Shown here one piece after another: positions 29,716-38,236 of a DNA stretch of 64,000 nucleotides. The first letter of the stretch is position 1. Every line of letters starts with the position of its first letter. The position numbers and the translations under genes were made by a program. Source of the stretch: Micromonospora lupini. GTDB lineage: Bacteria; Actinomycetota; Actinomycetes; Mycobacteriales; Micromonosporaceae. Under the pieces are notes generated by a model that saw only the letters and a list, made by a program, of their open reading frames with translations, ran no database searches and was not told the origin of the DNA. The stretch is taken from positions 2,418,001 through 2,482,000 of the forward strand of contig NZ_JAPENL010000001.1 of the NCBI RefSeq assembly GCF_026342015.1. The letters are read 5' to 3'.

Positions 29716-31173
29716 TCAGGCGATGACGGACGGCTCCCGCCAGCGCTGCCGGCCGGTCCGATCCAGGTCGTAGCGGACCGTGGCGATCCGCTCCACGGCC
29801 TCCACCAGGTCGGCGGCCGGCAGCGTGAACGGCAGCCGCAGGAAGCGTTCCAGGGTGCCGTCCAGACCGAACCGGGGGCCGGGCGCGAGCCGGACGCCCA
29901 CCTCCTCGGCGGCCCGGGCGAGCGCGCTGGAGACCGGGCCGTCCAGCTCGGCCCAGAGGGTCACTCCGCCGCGCGGCACTGTCACCCGCCAGTCCGGAAG
30001 TCGGTGCGCCAGAGCGTCCAGCAACGCGTCGCGCTGGGCGGTGAGCTGGGCACGGCGGTCCGCGACGATGGCCGCCGCGTCGGCGAGCAGGTGCACGGCG
30101 ACCAACTGGTCGAGCACCGGGCTGGACATGTCCATGCCGACCCGGACGGCGGCCAGCCGCTGCACCTGCGGCGCGGAGGCGCGCACCCAGCCGATCCGCA
30201 GGCCACCCCAGTACGGCTTGCTCATCCCCCCGATGCTCACCACCCGGGAGTGCCTGTCGAACGTGGCAGTGGGCGGCGGCAGCTCGGTGCCGTCCAGCGG
30301 CAGGTCCACGAAGGACTCGTCGACGATCAGGTCGGTGCCGACGGCGTGGGCGGCCGCGACCACCCGCTCGCGCAACGCGGACGGCATCAGGTGCCCGGTC
30401 GGGTTCTGGAACTCCGGAATCAGGTACGCCAGCTTGGGCCGGGTCTGCCGCAGGCTGCCCAGCAGCAGGTCGGGCTCCCAGCCGCCGGCGTCGGCGGACA
30501 GCCCGTGGGTCGTGATCCGGGCCCGCCTGCTGCCCAACGCGGCGAGCGCGTTGGGGTAGGTCGGGGACTCCACCAGAACGCTCCCGCCGGGTGCCAGGGC
30601 GAGGCGCAGCACCAGGTCCAGGGCGTGCTGGGTGCCGCTGGTGACCATGATCTGGTCGGCCGAGGTGGGCAGCCCGCGGGCGGTGTAGCCGGCGGCTACC
30701 GCCTCTCGCAGCTCGCCGATCCCGGTCGGGTGGTAGCCGGCCCCGCCCAGGTAGCGCGGCAGATCCTCGGCGGCGGCCCGCGCGGCGCCGAGCAGCTGCG
30801 GCGGAGCGGCCAGCGCGGCGACACCGAGGTCGATCATCTCCCGGTCGTCCAGCGGGGTCCACAGACCCGTGCTGGCGACCCGGTGGTTGCCGGGCAGCAT
30901 CGTCCAGCTGCCGGCGCCCCGGCGGCTGGCCAGGTGCCCGGTCTCGCGCAGCTCCCGGTACGCGGCGGTGACAGTGGTACGGCTGATCCGCAGCGCCTCG
31001 GCCAGCTCGCGTTCCGCCGGGAGGCGGACACCAAGGGGAAGCCGGGCGTCGGCGAGCAGGCCACGCACCGCGCCGGCCAGGGCGGCGTAGTCGGGACTGC
31101 GGCGGCGGCCCGGCAGGGCGTGCCACTGCCCCAACAACCGGGCCAATTGGACGCCTCGCACCTGAGCTGTCAT
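29716..31173 (-). CDS. MocR/PdxR-type PLP-dependent transcriptional regulator
   Basis: 485 residues. GntR-type winged helix at about 45-105 (GVRLPAERELAEALRISRTT), then a class I aminotransferase-like domain with the PLP lysine in SIGGMSKPYWGGLRIGW. Such proteins sense a PLP-reactive amino compound. The ATG at 31173 has GAGGAG eight bases upstream and is preferred to 31218. The gene is divergent from a YczE-type membrane protein, the standard partnership of the YczR subgroup. Confidence 0.93.
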   Translation of the reverse strand: MTAQVRGVQLARLLGQWHALPGRRRSPDYAALAGAVRGLLADARLPLGVRLPAERELAEALRISRTTVTAAYRELRETGHLASRRGAGSWTMLPGNHRVASTGLWTPLDDREMIDLGVAALAAPPQLLGAARAAAEDLPRYLGGAGYHPTGIGELREAVAAGYTARGLPTSADQIMVTSGTQHALDLVLRLALAPGGSVLVESPTYPNALAALGSRRARITTHGLSADAGGWEPDLLLGSLRQTRPKLAYLIPEFQNPTGHLMPSALRERVVAAAHAVGTDLIVDESFVDLPLDGTELPPPTATFDRHSRVVSIGGMSKPYWGGLRIGWVRASAPQVQRLAAVRVGMDMSSPVLDQLVAVHLLADAAAIVADRRAQLTAQRDALLDALAHRLPDWRVTVPRGGVTLWAELDGPVSSALARAAEEVGVRLAPGPRFGLDGTLERFLRLPFTLPAADLVEAVERIATVRYDLDRTGRQRWREPSVIA

Positions 31174-31188
31174 GGCCACTCCTCGGAT

Positions 31189-31216
31189 ATTGGCCTCTTC
31201 CTCAGGGAGGATTGGC
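31189..31216. promoter_or_regulatory. ATTGGC direct repeats, candidate MocR operator
   Basis: ATTGGC occurs at 31189 and 31211, 22 bp (two helical turns) apart, in the 59-bp gap between the divergent genes, and again at 31242, 31 bp further on and just inside yczE. Evenly phased direct repeats are typical MocR sites. Confidence 0.5.
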
Positions 31217-31232
31217 ACCTAGGGTGGCATGC

Positions 31233-31892
31233 ATGGCACTGATTGGCAATCTGCGGCAGCGGCCGGTGCGACGGCTCACCCAGCTCTACGCCGGGCTCGT
31301 CGTCTACGGGGTCAGCATGGCCCTGATGATCCGCTCCGACCTGGGCCTCGACCCGTGGGACGTCTTCCACCAGGGGTTGTCCGAGCGGACCGGGCTCTCC
31401 TTCGGCACTGTCACCATCGGCGTCGGCGCCCTGGTGCTGCTGCTGTGGATTCCCCTGCGCCAGCGGCCCGGCCTCGGCACCGTCAGCAACGTGGTGGTGA
31501 TCGGCCTGGTGGTGGACGCCACCCTGGCCCTGCTGCCCACCGGTGGCCCCCTCGGCGTCCGCATCGTCCTGCTGATCACCGGGATCGTCGCCAACGGCGC
31601 CGCCACCGCCCTCTATCTCGGCGCCCAGTTGGGTCCCGGCCCACGCGACGGGCTGATGACCGGCTTCGTCGCCCGCCGACCCGGGCTGTCGATCCGCCTG
31701 GTGCGCACGGTCATCGAGGTCACCGTTCTCGCGCTGGGCTGGCTGCTCGGCGGCACGGTCGGCGTGGGCACCGTCGCGTACGCGCTGGCCATCGGCCCGC
31801 TGGCGCAGTTCTTCATCCCGCTCGTCGCGGTGCCCGCCCCGGTTGCCACCGCTGGCGACCCGCCGGGCGCCGCTCCCGCCCCGGCCGGCTGA
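31233..31892 (+). CDS. YczE/YitT-type integral membrane protein
   Basis: 219 residues with about five helices: LYAGLVVYGVSMALMI, IGVGALVLLLWIPL, a central hydrophobic pair, and LALGWLLGGTVGVGT; Ala/Pro-rich tail. The segment RSDLGLDPWDVFHQGLSE is the family's signature loop. Function unproven; likely a transporter for the ligand sensed by the divergent MocR regulator. Confidence 0.88.
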   Translation: MALIGNLRQRPVRRLTQLYAGLVVYGVSMALMIRSDLGLDPWDVFHQGLSERTGLSFGTVTIGVGALVLLLWIPLRQRPGLGTVSNVVVIGLVVDATLALLPTGGPLGVRIVLLITGIVANGAATALYLGAQLGPGPRDGLMTGFVARRPGLSIRLVRTVIEVTVLALGWLLGGTVGVGTVAYALAIGPLAQFFIPLVAVPAPVATAGDPPGAAPAPAG

Positions 31893-31994
31893 GCGTTCAC
31901 CGACCGTTCACGCCTCGGCACGGCGCGCTGGTACAAGCGGGCTCGTTGGAGGGTGGGTGTTCCCTTCCGCGACGCTCGCCGTCATCATCTCTGC

Positions 31995-32456
31995 ATGGGG
32001 GAGAACGGTTGGCGCTGGAGCGACGCCTGGATCTTCGTGTCGTTGGTGATCGCGAGCGGGGCCGGGCGGCACCGACGGTCCGCGACCAGTCGCCGGCCGG
32101 AGGGCGTACGCCTGACCGACGTGCTGTCCACCGCCGACCACCTCAACCGGGCGATTCCGCAGCGGCACGAGGTGGAGGTCGCCGTCCAGCGACTGGTCGG
32201 CGCGGGTCTGGTCACCGTCGCGGACGGCTGGTTCCGCATCACCGCGGAGGGTGAGCAGCTCTGGCGGACCCGGCCGCGCGCCGGGGTGGCGACGATGGTG
32301 GACACCGTGCAGGGCGTGCTGAGCCGCAGGCACGCGCCGGGTCGCGCCGAATGGATCCTGGACGAGGCCGAGCACGCGGCGGCCGTGCAGGAGTACGCGG
32401 TGCGTTCGATCCCCACCCCCCGCCGGTCACCGGAGGGGCAGGCCGGGGGCTTCTGA
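31995..32456 (+). CDS. Hypothetical protein with winged-helix-like fold
   Basis: 153 residues. The pattern WSDAWIFVSLVIA, LTDVLSTADHLNRAIPQRHE, VEVAVQRLVGAGLVTVADGW and FRITAEGEQLW reads as helix-helix-wing of a winged-helix domain, here without an obvious DNA-binding partner. The C terminus is Arg/Pro-rich. Not recognised beyond that. It converges on a GNAT gene, with a palindrome between. Confidence 0.65.
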   Translation: MGENGWRWSDAWIFVSLVIASGAGRHRRSATSRRPEGVRLTDVLSTADHLNRAIPQRHEVEVAVQRLVGAGLVTVADGWFRITAEGEQLWRTRPRAGVATMVDTVQGVLSRRHAPGRAEWILDEAEHAAAVQEYAVRSIPTPRRSPEGQAGGF

Positions 32457-32467
32457 GCCGAATGCAG

Positions 32468-32512
32468 ATCTTGGACAGTTTCCGTTAGCTGTCAACGGAA
32501 ACTGTCCAAGAT
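32468..32512. repeat. Perfect 19-bp inverted repeat between convergent genes
   Basis: ATCTTGGACAGTTTCCGTT (32468-32486) is exactly mirrored at 32494-32512 around a 7-base loop. GC is near 44%. It lies 12 bp after the winged-helix gene stop and 8 bp before the GNAT stop, so a bidirectional terminator is likely. Confidence 0.75.
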
Positions 32513-32519
32513 TGCACGG

Positions 32520-33062
32520 TCAAGGCGCGCCGACGGGTGTGGCGGGTAACGGCAGGACGAGCAGGTGCATGGGTGTGCCGTCGGGCATCGCCGATCCGCC
32601 GACCTGCTGCCATCCCGCGCGCTGGTAGATGGCGCGGGCCGGTGCGGCCGGGTTGGACGCGAGTGTCGCCCACTGCTCGGGCCGCCCGTCGAGAAGCCGG
32701 CGTAAAAGTTGCGCGCCGATGCCCTCGCGCCGCCGGTCGAGACGCACGGCCCACTCCATGACCGCGAACTTGTCCACGCCACGGAGATCGCCGGGAGGCT
32801 CGACGTCGGCACGCGTCCACCAACGCCCGGCGGCCATCGTCGACCCGTACGCCGCACCGACCAGCTCGCCCACGTCGTCCGCCACCACGAGGGTGAACCC
32901 CGGGCGCCTCGCCTCACCAGGCAGGGCGGCGGCGAACGCGGCCACCTGATCCGGTCCCTCGGCGTACGGCGGCTCCGCGTAGACGACCGCGTACAGACGC
33001 ACCAGCGCCGGAAACACGGCCGTGGCCGATCCGGCGTCGTACATGCTGTATCTGACAGGCAT
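32520..33062 (-). CDS. GNAT-family N-acetyltransferase
   Basis: 180 residues. Acetyl-CoA-binding segment VMEWAVRLDRRREGIGAQLL (Q/RxxGxG/A type, RREGIG) and the terminal ARAIYQRAGWQQVG. Close in organisation to other small GNAT enzymes; the substrate is not predictable. It follows the XRE regulator gene in the same direction by 14 bp on the coding strand and may be co-transcribed with it. Confidence 0.9.
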   Translation of the reverse strand: MPVRYSMYDAGSATAVFPALVRLYAVVYAEPPYAEGPDQVAAFAAALPGEARRPGFTLVVADDVGELVGAAYGSTMAAGRWWTRADVEPPGDLRGVDKFAVMEWAVRLDRRREGIGAQLLRRLLDGRPEQWATLASNPAAPARAIYQRAGWQQVGGSAMPDGTPMHLLVLPLPATPVGAP

Positions 33063-33076
33063 GGCAGCAACGGAGG

Positions 33077-34294
33077 CTAGGAGCGAATACGCTCGGCGAG
33101 ATCAGTGAACGCGGGCCGGAATCGTTCCACCGTGGGTACCGCATCCATGACCTGAGCGGCCACTGAGTGCAGCGAGTGGTTGTGCAGGTGAGCCGGCAGC
33201 GCATCGAGTGTGTCGGCGGCGTGCCGCAATCCGTCGGGGATGTGCCCGCCACGGATCAGCCGGGCAGCCTGGTGCAGTTGCACCTGCGCACGTAACCGGG
33301 TCTGCGAGGCGGGATACAGGCCGAGGGCCAGATCCTGCGCGACCTCGGCGTCGGCCAGCCGGCCGGCGTGGGTGCACACCCACGATTCGGTGTGGTGGAC
33401 CCGATGCTCCGGCCACCCCCACAGCGACTCCACGTCGCTCACGATCGTGGACGGCAACCGCGGAGCGAGGTCGACGAGTTGCCGCACCGTCGCCACCGCC
33501 TCCGCATGCCGCCCGGCCAACGAGAGGGCCTGGGCCCGGCCAGCGAGTAGCCCACACGCGGCTGACGTGGCCTGCCGACCCAACAGGGGCAGCACCTCGT
33601 CCGACAGGGTGACGACCGCCGATGGTGGACGTCCGTCGTAACAGCCGTTCACCACATCCCAAGCCCGCACCAACACCCGGGTCTCGGTGTCCTCGGACTG
33701 GTCGGCGATCCGATGGGCGGTCTGCCACCAGCGCCGGCCCATCAGAACCTGGCCCGACGCGACAAGGCTCAACGCGACGATGACGGACAGGCGCGCAGCA
33801 GCCCGCAGGAGACCAGGTCGACGCGCGCCAGGGTCGGCGGCAATCTGGTGTTGCAGCACCGTCAGGTCGGCACTCAAATGGGCCATCAACGCGGGACGGG
33901 GTTGCCGGTAGTAGCCGTGGCCGTAGTCAGCCGCAATCTGCTCCCACTCGTCGTGGCCGGGGGTCGCCGCGTCGCCGAGGCCGTGGCGAAGGGCCTCCAA
34001 TCCGGCCAGGGGCGCGACGGCAGGGGCGGCGGCCAACGCCGTCATGGCACGCAGCATGGTGCGCCGGTGCAGGTCGGTGACACCGGCCCGCTCGCTCCGG
34101 TACGCCTCGACGAGCGCGCCGCCGGCGTGCAGTGCCCGTTCGCAGGCCGTGGCCAGCGCCTCGGTGGGGCGGCGGTCACCGCGTTCCACCTGGGAGATGT
34201 GGCTGTACTGGAAATGGATGATCGCACCGAGCTGTCGCAGGGACAGTCCAGCGCTCTCCCGATGCTGCCTGAGCAGCTTCCCGAAAGCGTCCAT
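33077..34294 (-). CDS. XRE-family regulator with TPR-like C terminus
   Basis: 405 residues from ATG 34294 (GGGAG upstream). N-terminal HTH: LLRQHRESAGLSLRQLGAI then QYSHISQVERGDRRPTEALA. The remaining 330 residues are Ala/Leu/Arg helices in TPR-like spacing. It is the actinobacterial Streptomyces-type regulator usually linked to a DUF397 gene, present here 0.7 kb away, with two small plus-strand genes between. Probably senses a signal through the TPR part; target unknown. Confidence 0.9.
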   Translation of the reverse strand: MDAFGKLLRQHRESAGLSLRQLGAIIHFQYSHISQVERGDRRPTEALATACERALHAGGALVEAYRSERAGVTDLHRRTMLRAMTALAAAPAVAPLAGLEALRHGLGDAATPGHDEWEQIAADYGHGYYRQPRPALMAHLSADLTVLQHQIAADPGARRPGLLRAAARLSVIVALSLVASGQVLMGRRWWQTAHRIADQSEDTETRVLVRAWDVVNGCYDGRPPSAVVTLSDEVLPLLGRQATSAACGLLAGRAQALSLAGRHAEAVATVRQLVDLAPRLPSTIVSDVESLWGWPEHRVHHTESWVCTHAGRLADAEVAQDLALGLYPASQTRLRAQVQLHQAARLIRGGHIPDGLRHAADTLDALPAHLHNHSLHSVAAQVMDAVPTVERFRPAFTDLAERIRS

Positions 34295-34471
34295 GGTCGG
34301 CTCCCAGCGTCTGCAGGAGCGTGTGCACACCGCGCACGCCTGCCGTATGGGCAGCATATCGGCCAATCTCGACCTGTCAGCCCACCTGGCACAGCAGCGT
34401 CCAGCGGGAGTAACGGGAACTGTCGCTCCCGTGCAGGTGGTGCCCATATCCCCCTGCCCTCGGAGCCGAGC

Positions 34472-34720
34472 ATGACCGACAGCCTTCATGTGCCTGCGGG
34501 CACCCTGCTGCACCTGCTGGCATGGGAGATCACCCCCAATCCCACCAACCGCGACGAACTGGTGTGGACGGTGGTCGTAGACCAGCAGCCGGTCGGCGGC
34601 ACGGTGCGGATGCGAGGGCACACGTGTGCTGGCCCCGTACCGGGCTGTGCCGGCGGGTGGTGCTTCGAAGCGCAGGTCTCGGTCGCGGCGGTCCGCGCCA
34701 ACATGGGTGGAGCCCGGTGA
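34472..34720 (+). CDS. Small hypothetical protein
   Basis: 82 residues: starts MTDSLHVPAGTLLHLLAWEI, mostly beta-like, with Cys52, Cys59 and Cys64 in a Gly-rich C-terminal stretch. Its stop overlaps the next gene's GTG by 4 bp. It is divergent from the XRE regulator and probably part of the same module. No family recognised. Confidence 0.6.
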   Translation: MTDSLHVPAGTLLHLLAWEITPNPTNRDELVWTVVVDQQPVGGTVRMRGHTCAGPVPGCAGGWCFEAQVSVAAVRANMGGAR

Positions 34721-34980
34721 CTGCACCCGCCGCCCAACTACTGGCCCGCTGGTGGCGAATCCTGGCTGAGCATGAGCAGCGACACGGGCGATGCCCGATC
34801 TGCGGCACCCGCGCACAGTGCTGGGAACGGGCGGGAGCGTTCGCGAATCTGATCGCGCACGACGCTTACCATGTGCGCCCGCCGTCACCGCGTTCCGAAG
34901 CCGGCGGGTCACCGCCAGCCGCGTCCCCAACCTCCATGGCAGAACACCTAGCACGACGACAGCTTGAGGCCGATCAATGA
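34717..34980 (+). CDS. Small hypothetical protein with Cys-rich motif
   Basis: 87 residues from the GTG overlapping the previous stop. A helical start (ARWWRILAEHEQRHGR) runs into CPICGTRAQC, a plausible metal-binding knuckle, then a disordered Ser/Pro tail. Function unknown; the coupling makes a two-gene operon next to the XRE and DUF397 genes. Confidence 0.6.
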   Translation: MTAPAAQLLARWWRILAEHEQRHGRCPICGTRAQCWERAGAFANLIAHDAYHVRPPSPRSEAGGSPPAASPTSMAEHLARRQLEADQ

Positions 34981-35003
34981 CCTCGGTGTTTGAGTCGCAC
35001 GGA

Positions 35004-35210
35004 TCAGGGCCGCAGGCCCGCGTCCTTGACCCCGTCGACGAATGCCATCCATTGTGGAGCGGTCACGACCAGGGAGGGGCCGCGCGGGTCTTTGGAGTCA
35101 CGGATACCGACTGCGTGCAAAGCCAGAGCGACCTCGATGCACTGTGCGTTTTCGTTCAGGCTACGGCTGCTCTTGCGCCAGGTAGCGGTGGTCAGGAAAT
35201 CACGGTTCAT
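35004..35210 (-). CDS. DUF397 small protein
   Basis: 68 residues with the full DUF397 signature: ATWRKSSRSLNENAQCIEVA, VGIRDSKDPRGPSLVV and WMAFVDGVKD. GGGAGA lies before the ATG. DUF397 proteins are encoded beside XRE regulators of the WhiJ/AbaA-linked type in actinomycetes and likely modulate them. It converges with the two small plus-strand genes. Confidence 0.93.
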   Translation of the reverse strand: MNRDFLTTATWRKSSRSLNENAQCIEVALALHAVGIRDSKDPRGPSLVVTAPQWMAFVDGVKDAGLRP

Positions 35211-35386
35211 GTGGTCTCCCTGCCACGGGTTGGTGGGTGGCGTTGGTACCAGTCAAGCGTAGGTCACTTGGGTCTTGCGTTGAAGCAGGAGACATCGACG
35301 ACATGGGGGGTACCACGTGCGCGGGGGCGAGGGTCGACCGAGCTGGGGCGTTGGACCGAGCGATAAGGACGTCGACCAGAAGTCGG

Positions 35387-36154
35387 CTAGCGCACCGGGT
35401 GGCCGCTGCGGCGCAGCGCGTCCTTGACCTCGCCCACCGTCAGCTCGCCGAAGTGGAAGACGCTGGCGGCGAGCACCGCGTCGGCACCGGCCCCGATCGC
35501 GGGCGGGAAGTGCGCCACCTCGCCGGCCCCACCGCTGGCCACGACCGGCACGTCCACCACGGCCCGCACCGCGCCGATCAGCTCCAGGTCGAAGCCCGCC
35601 TTGGTGCCGTCGGCGTCCATCGAGTTGAGCAGGATCTCCCCCGCGCCCAGCTCGGCCACCTGCCGTGCCCAGCGCACCGCGTCGAGGCCGGTGCCGCGCC
35701 GGCCGCCGTGGGTGGTGACCTCGAACCCGCTGGGTGTGCCGCCGGCCGGAGCACGGCGTACGTCGAGGGAGAGCACGAGCACCTGCCGGCCGAATCGGTC
35801 GGCGATCTCGGCGATCAGCTCCGGCCGCGCGATGGCGGCCGTGTTCACGCCTACCTTGTCGGCGCCCGCGCGCAGCAGCGTGTCGACGTCGCCGACCTGC
35901 CGGACCCCGCCGCCGACGGTAAGCGGAATGAAGACCGACTCGGCGGTGCGGCGCACCACGTCGAGCATGGTGCCCCGGTCGCTTGAGGAGGCGGTGACAT
36001 CGAGGAAGGTCAGCTCGTCGGCGCCGGCCCTGTCGTACGCGGCGGCCAGCTCCACCGGGTCGCCGGCGTCGCGCAGGTCGAGGAAGTTGACCCCCTTGAC
36101 GACGCGGCCGGCGTCCACGTCGAGACAGGGGATCACGCGCACCGCCACCGTCAT
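35387..36154 (-). CDS. hisF: Imidazole glycerol phosphate synthase, cyclase subunit
   Basis: 255 residues, TIM barrel. Uses ammonia from HisH to convert PRFAR to IGP and [23 protein letters not shown] holds the first catalytic Asp (Asp12); the second lies in [15 protein letters not shown]. It stands apart from hisA by about 2.5 kb because ohrR, ohr and an oxidoreductase lie between. Confidence 0.97.
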   Translation of the reverse strand: MTVAVRVIPCLDVDAGRVVKGVNFLDLRDAGDPVELAAAYDRAGADELTFLDVTASSSDRGTMLDVVRRTAESVFIPLTVGGGVRQVGDVDTLLRAGADKVGVNTAAIARPELIAEIADRFGRQVLVLSLDVRRAPAGGTPSGFEVTTHGGRRGTGLDAVRWARQVAELGAGEILLNSMDADGTKAGFDLELIGAVRAVVDVPVVASGGAGEVAHFPPAIGAGADAVLAASVFHFGELTVGEVKDALRRSGHPVR

Positions 36155-36182
36155 GCCGTCACCCTATCCTCCGCACGTGCAA

Positions 36183-36213
36183 CGGCGGCCGGCCCGACCC
36201 GGGCCGACCGCCG
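36183..36213 (-). terminator. Hairpin after the oxidoreductase gene
   Basis: A 14-bp stem with one mismatch (36183-36196 with 36200-36213) and a 3-base loop, about 16 bases beyond the oxidoreductase stop and upstream of hisF. Confidence 0.55.
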
Positions 36214-36228
36214 CGCACAACTAACCGA

Positions 36229-37227
36229 TCACACGCGGACGAGCATCTTGCCCAGGTTCTCGCCGCGCAGCAGGCCGAGGAACGCCGCCGGGGCGTTCTC
36301 GATGCCGTCGACGACAGTCTCGTCGTAGGAGAGCGTGCCGTCGCGCAGCCAGCCCGCGACGTCGCGGACGAACGCGTCGCGCAGGTGGTTGTGGTCGCGG
36401 ACCAGGAAGCCGCGCAGGGTGAGCCGCTTGCCGATGACCAGGGACAGGTTGCGGGGCGCGGCGGGCGGCTCGGTGTCGTTGTACTGGGCGATCATGCCGC
36501 AGATGGCGGCTCGGCCGTGCAGGTTCATGGCCGAGATCGCCGCCTCCAGGTGGTCGCCGCCCACGTTGTCGAAGTAGACGTCGACGCCGTCCGGGGCGGC
36601 GGCCCGCAGCGAATCGCCGACCGGCCCGTCGTGGTAGTCGAACGCGGCGTCGAAGCCCAGCGCCCGCAGCCGCTCGACCTTGGCGGCCGAGCCGGCGCTG
36701 CCGATGACCCGGCCCGCGCCCTTGAGCTTGGCGATCTGGCCCACCAGGCTGCCGACCGAGCCGGCCGCGGCGGAGACGAAGACCGTCTCGCCGGGCTTCA
36801 TCGCGGCGACCTCCAGCAGACCGGCGTACGCGGTCAGTCCGGGCATGCCGAGCACGCTGAGGTACGCGCTTGCCGGCGCCAGGCTCGGGTCGACGCGCCG
36901 GGCGGCGCTGGCGTCGAGCACCGCGTACTCCCGCCAGCCCAGCCCGTGCAGCACGGTGTCGCCGACCGCGATGTCGGCCGACTCGCTGGCCACCACCTCA
37001 CCGACCGCGGCCCCGTCGAGCGGGGCGTCGAGGGCGAACGGCGGCACGTACGACTTGACGTCGTTCATCCGTCCCCTCATGTACGGGTCGACGGACATGA
37101 ACTGGTTGCGGACCACGATCTGGCCCGGTCCGGGCGTCGGGACGTCGGTCTCGACGAGCCGGAAGGTGTCCTCGGTGGGCCAGCCCTCGGGGCGGCTGGC
37201 CAGGTGGATCTCACGGTTGCTTGTCAT
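36229..37227 (-). CDS. NADP-dependent medium-chain oxidoreductase
   Basis: 332 residues. Quinone/alkenal reductase type of the MDR family (CurA/leukotriene B4 dehydrogenase-like). Motifs: QFMSVDPYMRGRM, and the nucleotide-binding SAAAGSVGSLVGQIAKLKGA; no zinc-binding Cys cluster. Probably reduces reactive alkenals or quinones, fitting its place downstream of the ohrR-ohr peroxide genes. The ATG at 37227 lies 47 bp after the ohr stop. Confidence 0.92.
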   Translation of the reverse strand: MTSNREIHLASRPEGWPTEDTFRLVETDVPTPGPGQIVVRNQFMSVDPYMRGRMNDVKSYVPPFALDAPLDGAAVGEVVASESADIAVGDTVLHGLGWREYAVLDASAARRVDPSLAPASAYLSVLGMPGLTAYAGLLEVAAMKPGETVFVSAAAGSVGSLVGQIAKLKGAGRVIGSAGSAAKVERLRALGFDAAFDYHDGPVGDSLRAAAPDGVDVYFDNVGGDHLEAAISAMNLHGRAAICGMIAQYNDTEPPAAPRNLSLVIGKRLTLRGFLVRDHNHLRDAFVRDVAGWLRDGTLSYDETVVDGIENAPAAFLGLLRGENLGKMLVRV

Positions 37228-37274
37228 CGGGTGGTCGTCCTCTCGTCCGCGGTCGGGGTCCAGGTCCGCGGGCG

Positions 37275-37706
37275 TCAGGCGGCCAGGGTCTCGCGGACGG
37301 TAAGCGCGACGTCGATGTTGCCGCGGGTGGCGTTGGAGTACGGGCAGACCTGGTGGGCCTGCTCGACGAGCTGCTCGGCGGCGTCGCGGGCGACGGCGGG
37401 CAGGTCGACGACGAGCCGCACGGTGAGCCCGAAGCCACCGCTGCCGTTCGGGCCGATGCCGACCTCGGCGGCGACGACGGAGTCGCTCACGTCGGCCTTG
37501 GCGCGGCGGGCCACCAGGCGCAGGGCGCTGTGGAAGCAGGCCGCATAGCCGGCGGCGAAGAGCTGCTCGGGGTTGGCGGCGCCACCCGCGCCACCCATCT
37601 CCTTCGGCACCGCCAGGTCGAGCACGAGGGTGCCGTCGGAGGTCTCGACGTGGCCGTCGCGGCCGTCGCCGGTGGCGGTCGCGGACGCGGTGTAGAGAGC
37701 CTGCAT
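37275..37706 (-). CDS. ohr: Organic hydroperoxide resistance protein (OsmC/Ohr)
   Basis: 143 residues. Thiol peroxidase acting on organic hydroperoxides. The two catalytic cysteines are in AAGYAACFHSALRLV and HQVCPYSNATRGN; the Arg and Glu expected for Ohr are present. It begins 5 bp after the ohrR stop and so is co-transcribed under its own repressor. Confidence 0.95.
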   Translation of the reverse strand: MQALYTASATATGDGRDGHVETSDGTLVLDLAVPKEMGGAGGAANPEQLFAAGYAACFHSALRLVARRAKADVSDSVVAAEVGIGPNGSGGFGLTVRLVVDLPAVARDAAEQLVEQAHQVCPYSNATRGNIDVALTVRETLAA

Positions 37707-37711
37707 GAGAG

Positions 37712-38158
37712 TCACTGCTCCTTCTGTCGGTGGATGGTGTCGGTGACCCGGGTGAGGGTGTCGCGCAACGCGACAAGCTCGCTGATGCCCAGACCGGTGG
37801 CCTGCGCGATCCGCAGCGGGACGTCGCACACCTGCTCGCGCAGCGCTCGGCCCCGCTCGGTGAGGCCCACCTCGACCCGCCGCTCGTCGCGCGCCGACCG
37901 CCGCCGCACCACCAGGCCCGCCCCCTCCAGCCGCTTGAGCAGCGGGGAGAGCGTGCCGGAGTCCAACCGCAGCTCGGCGCCCAGCTCGGACACCGTGGGC
38001 GCGTCGTCGGGGCGTTCCCAGAGCACCAGCAGCACCAGGTACTGCGGATAGGTAAGCCCGAACTCGTCGAGGATCGGCCGGTACACGTCGGTCAGGGCGC
38101 GCGACGCGGCGTAGAGCGCGAAGCACACCTGCCGGCGCAGCACCAGGTCATCGGTCAC
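37712..38158 (-). CDS. ohrR: OhrR, MarR-family peroxide sensor
   Basis: 148 residues from GTG 38158. A longer frame reaches a GTG at 38191, but that codon is inside the operator and the added residues are not conserved. The sensing cysteine is in LRRQVCFALYAASRALTDVY, as in OhrR. The winged helix is TVSELGAELRLDSGTLSPLL with the wing RRRSARDERRVEV. Oxidation of the Cys should release DNA and induce ohr and the oxidoreductase. Confidence 0.93.
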   Translation of the reverse strand: MTDDLVLRRQVCFALYAASRALTDVYRPILDEFGLTYPQYLVLLVLWERPDDAPTVSELGAELRLDSGTLSPLLKRLEGAGLVVRRRSARDERRVEVGLTERGRALREQVCDVPLRIAQATGLGISELVALRDTLTRVTDTIHRQKEQ

Positions 38159-38179
38159 CCGTGAACCGTAGCCCGCAAT

Positions 38180-38197
38180 TAAGTTGTGCACAACTTA
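38180..38197 (-). promoter_or_regulatory. OhrR operator candidate
   Basis: TAAGTTGTGCACAACTTA is a perfect 18-bp palindrome, 22 bp upstream of the ohrR start at 38158. Its size and symmetry fit a MarR/OhrR dimer site controlling the ohrR-ohr-oxidoreductase operon. Confidence 0.75.
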
Positions 38198-38236
38198 TCG
38201 GGCCGACGAGTGGCCGTGACGAGGGCCACCGGCAGC

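Noticed and set aside
37228..37776. Extension of the MDR oxidoreductase frame across ohr
   Set aside because: The added residues are low-complexity shadow of ohr; the family start at 37227 fits the conserved N terminus.
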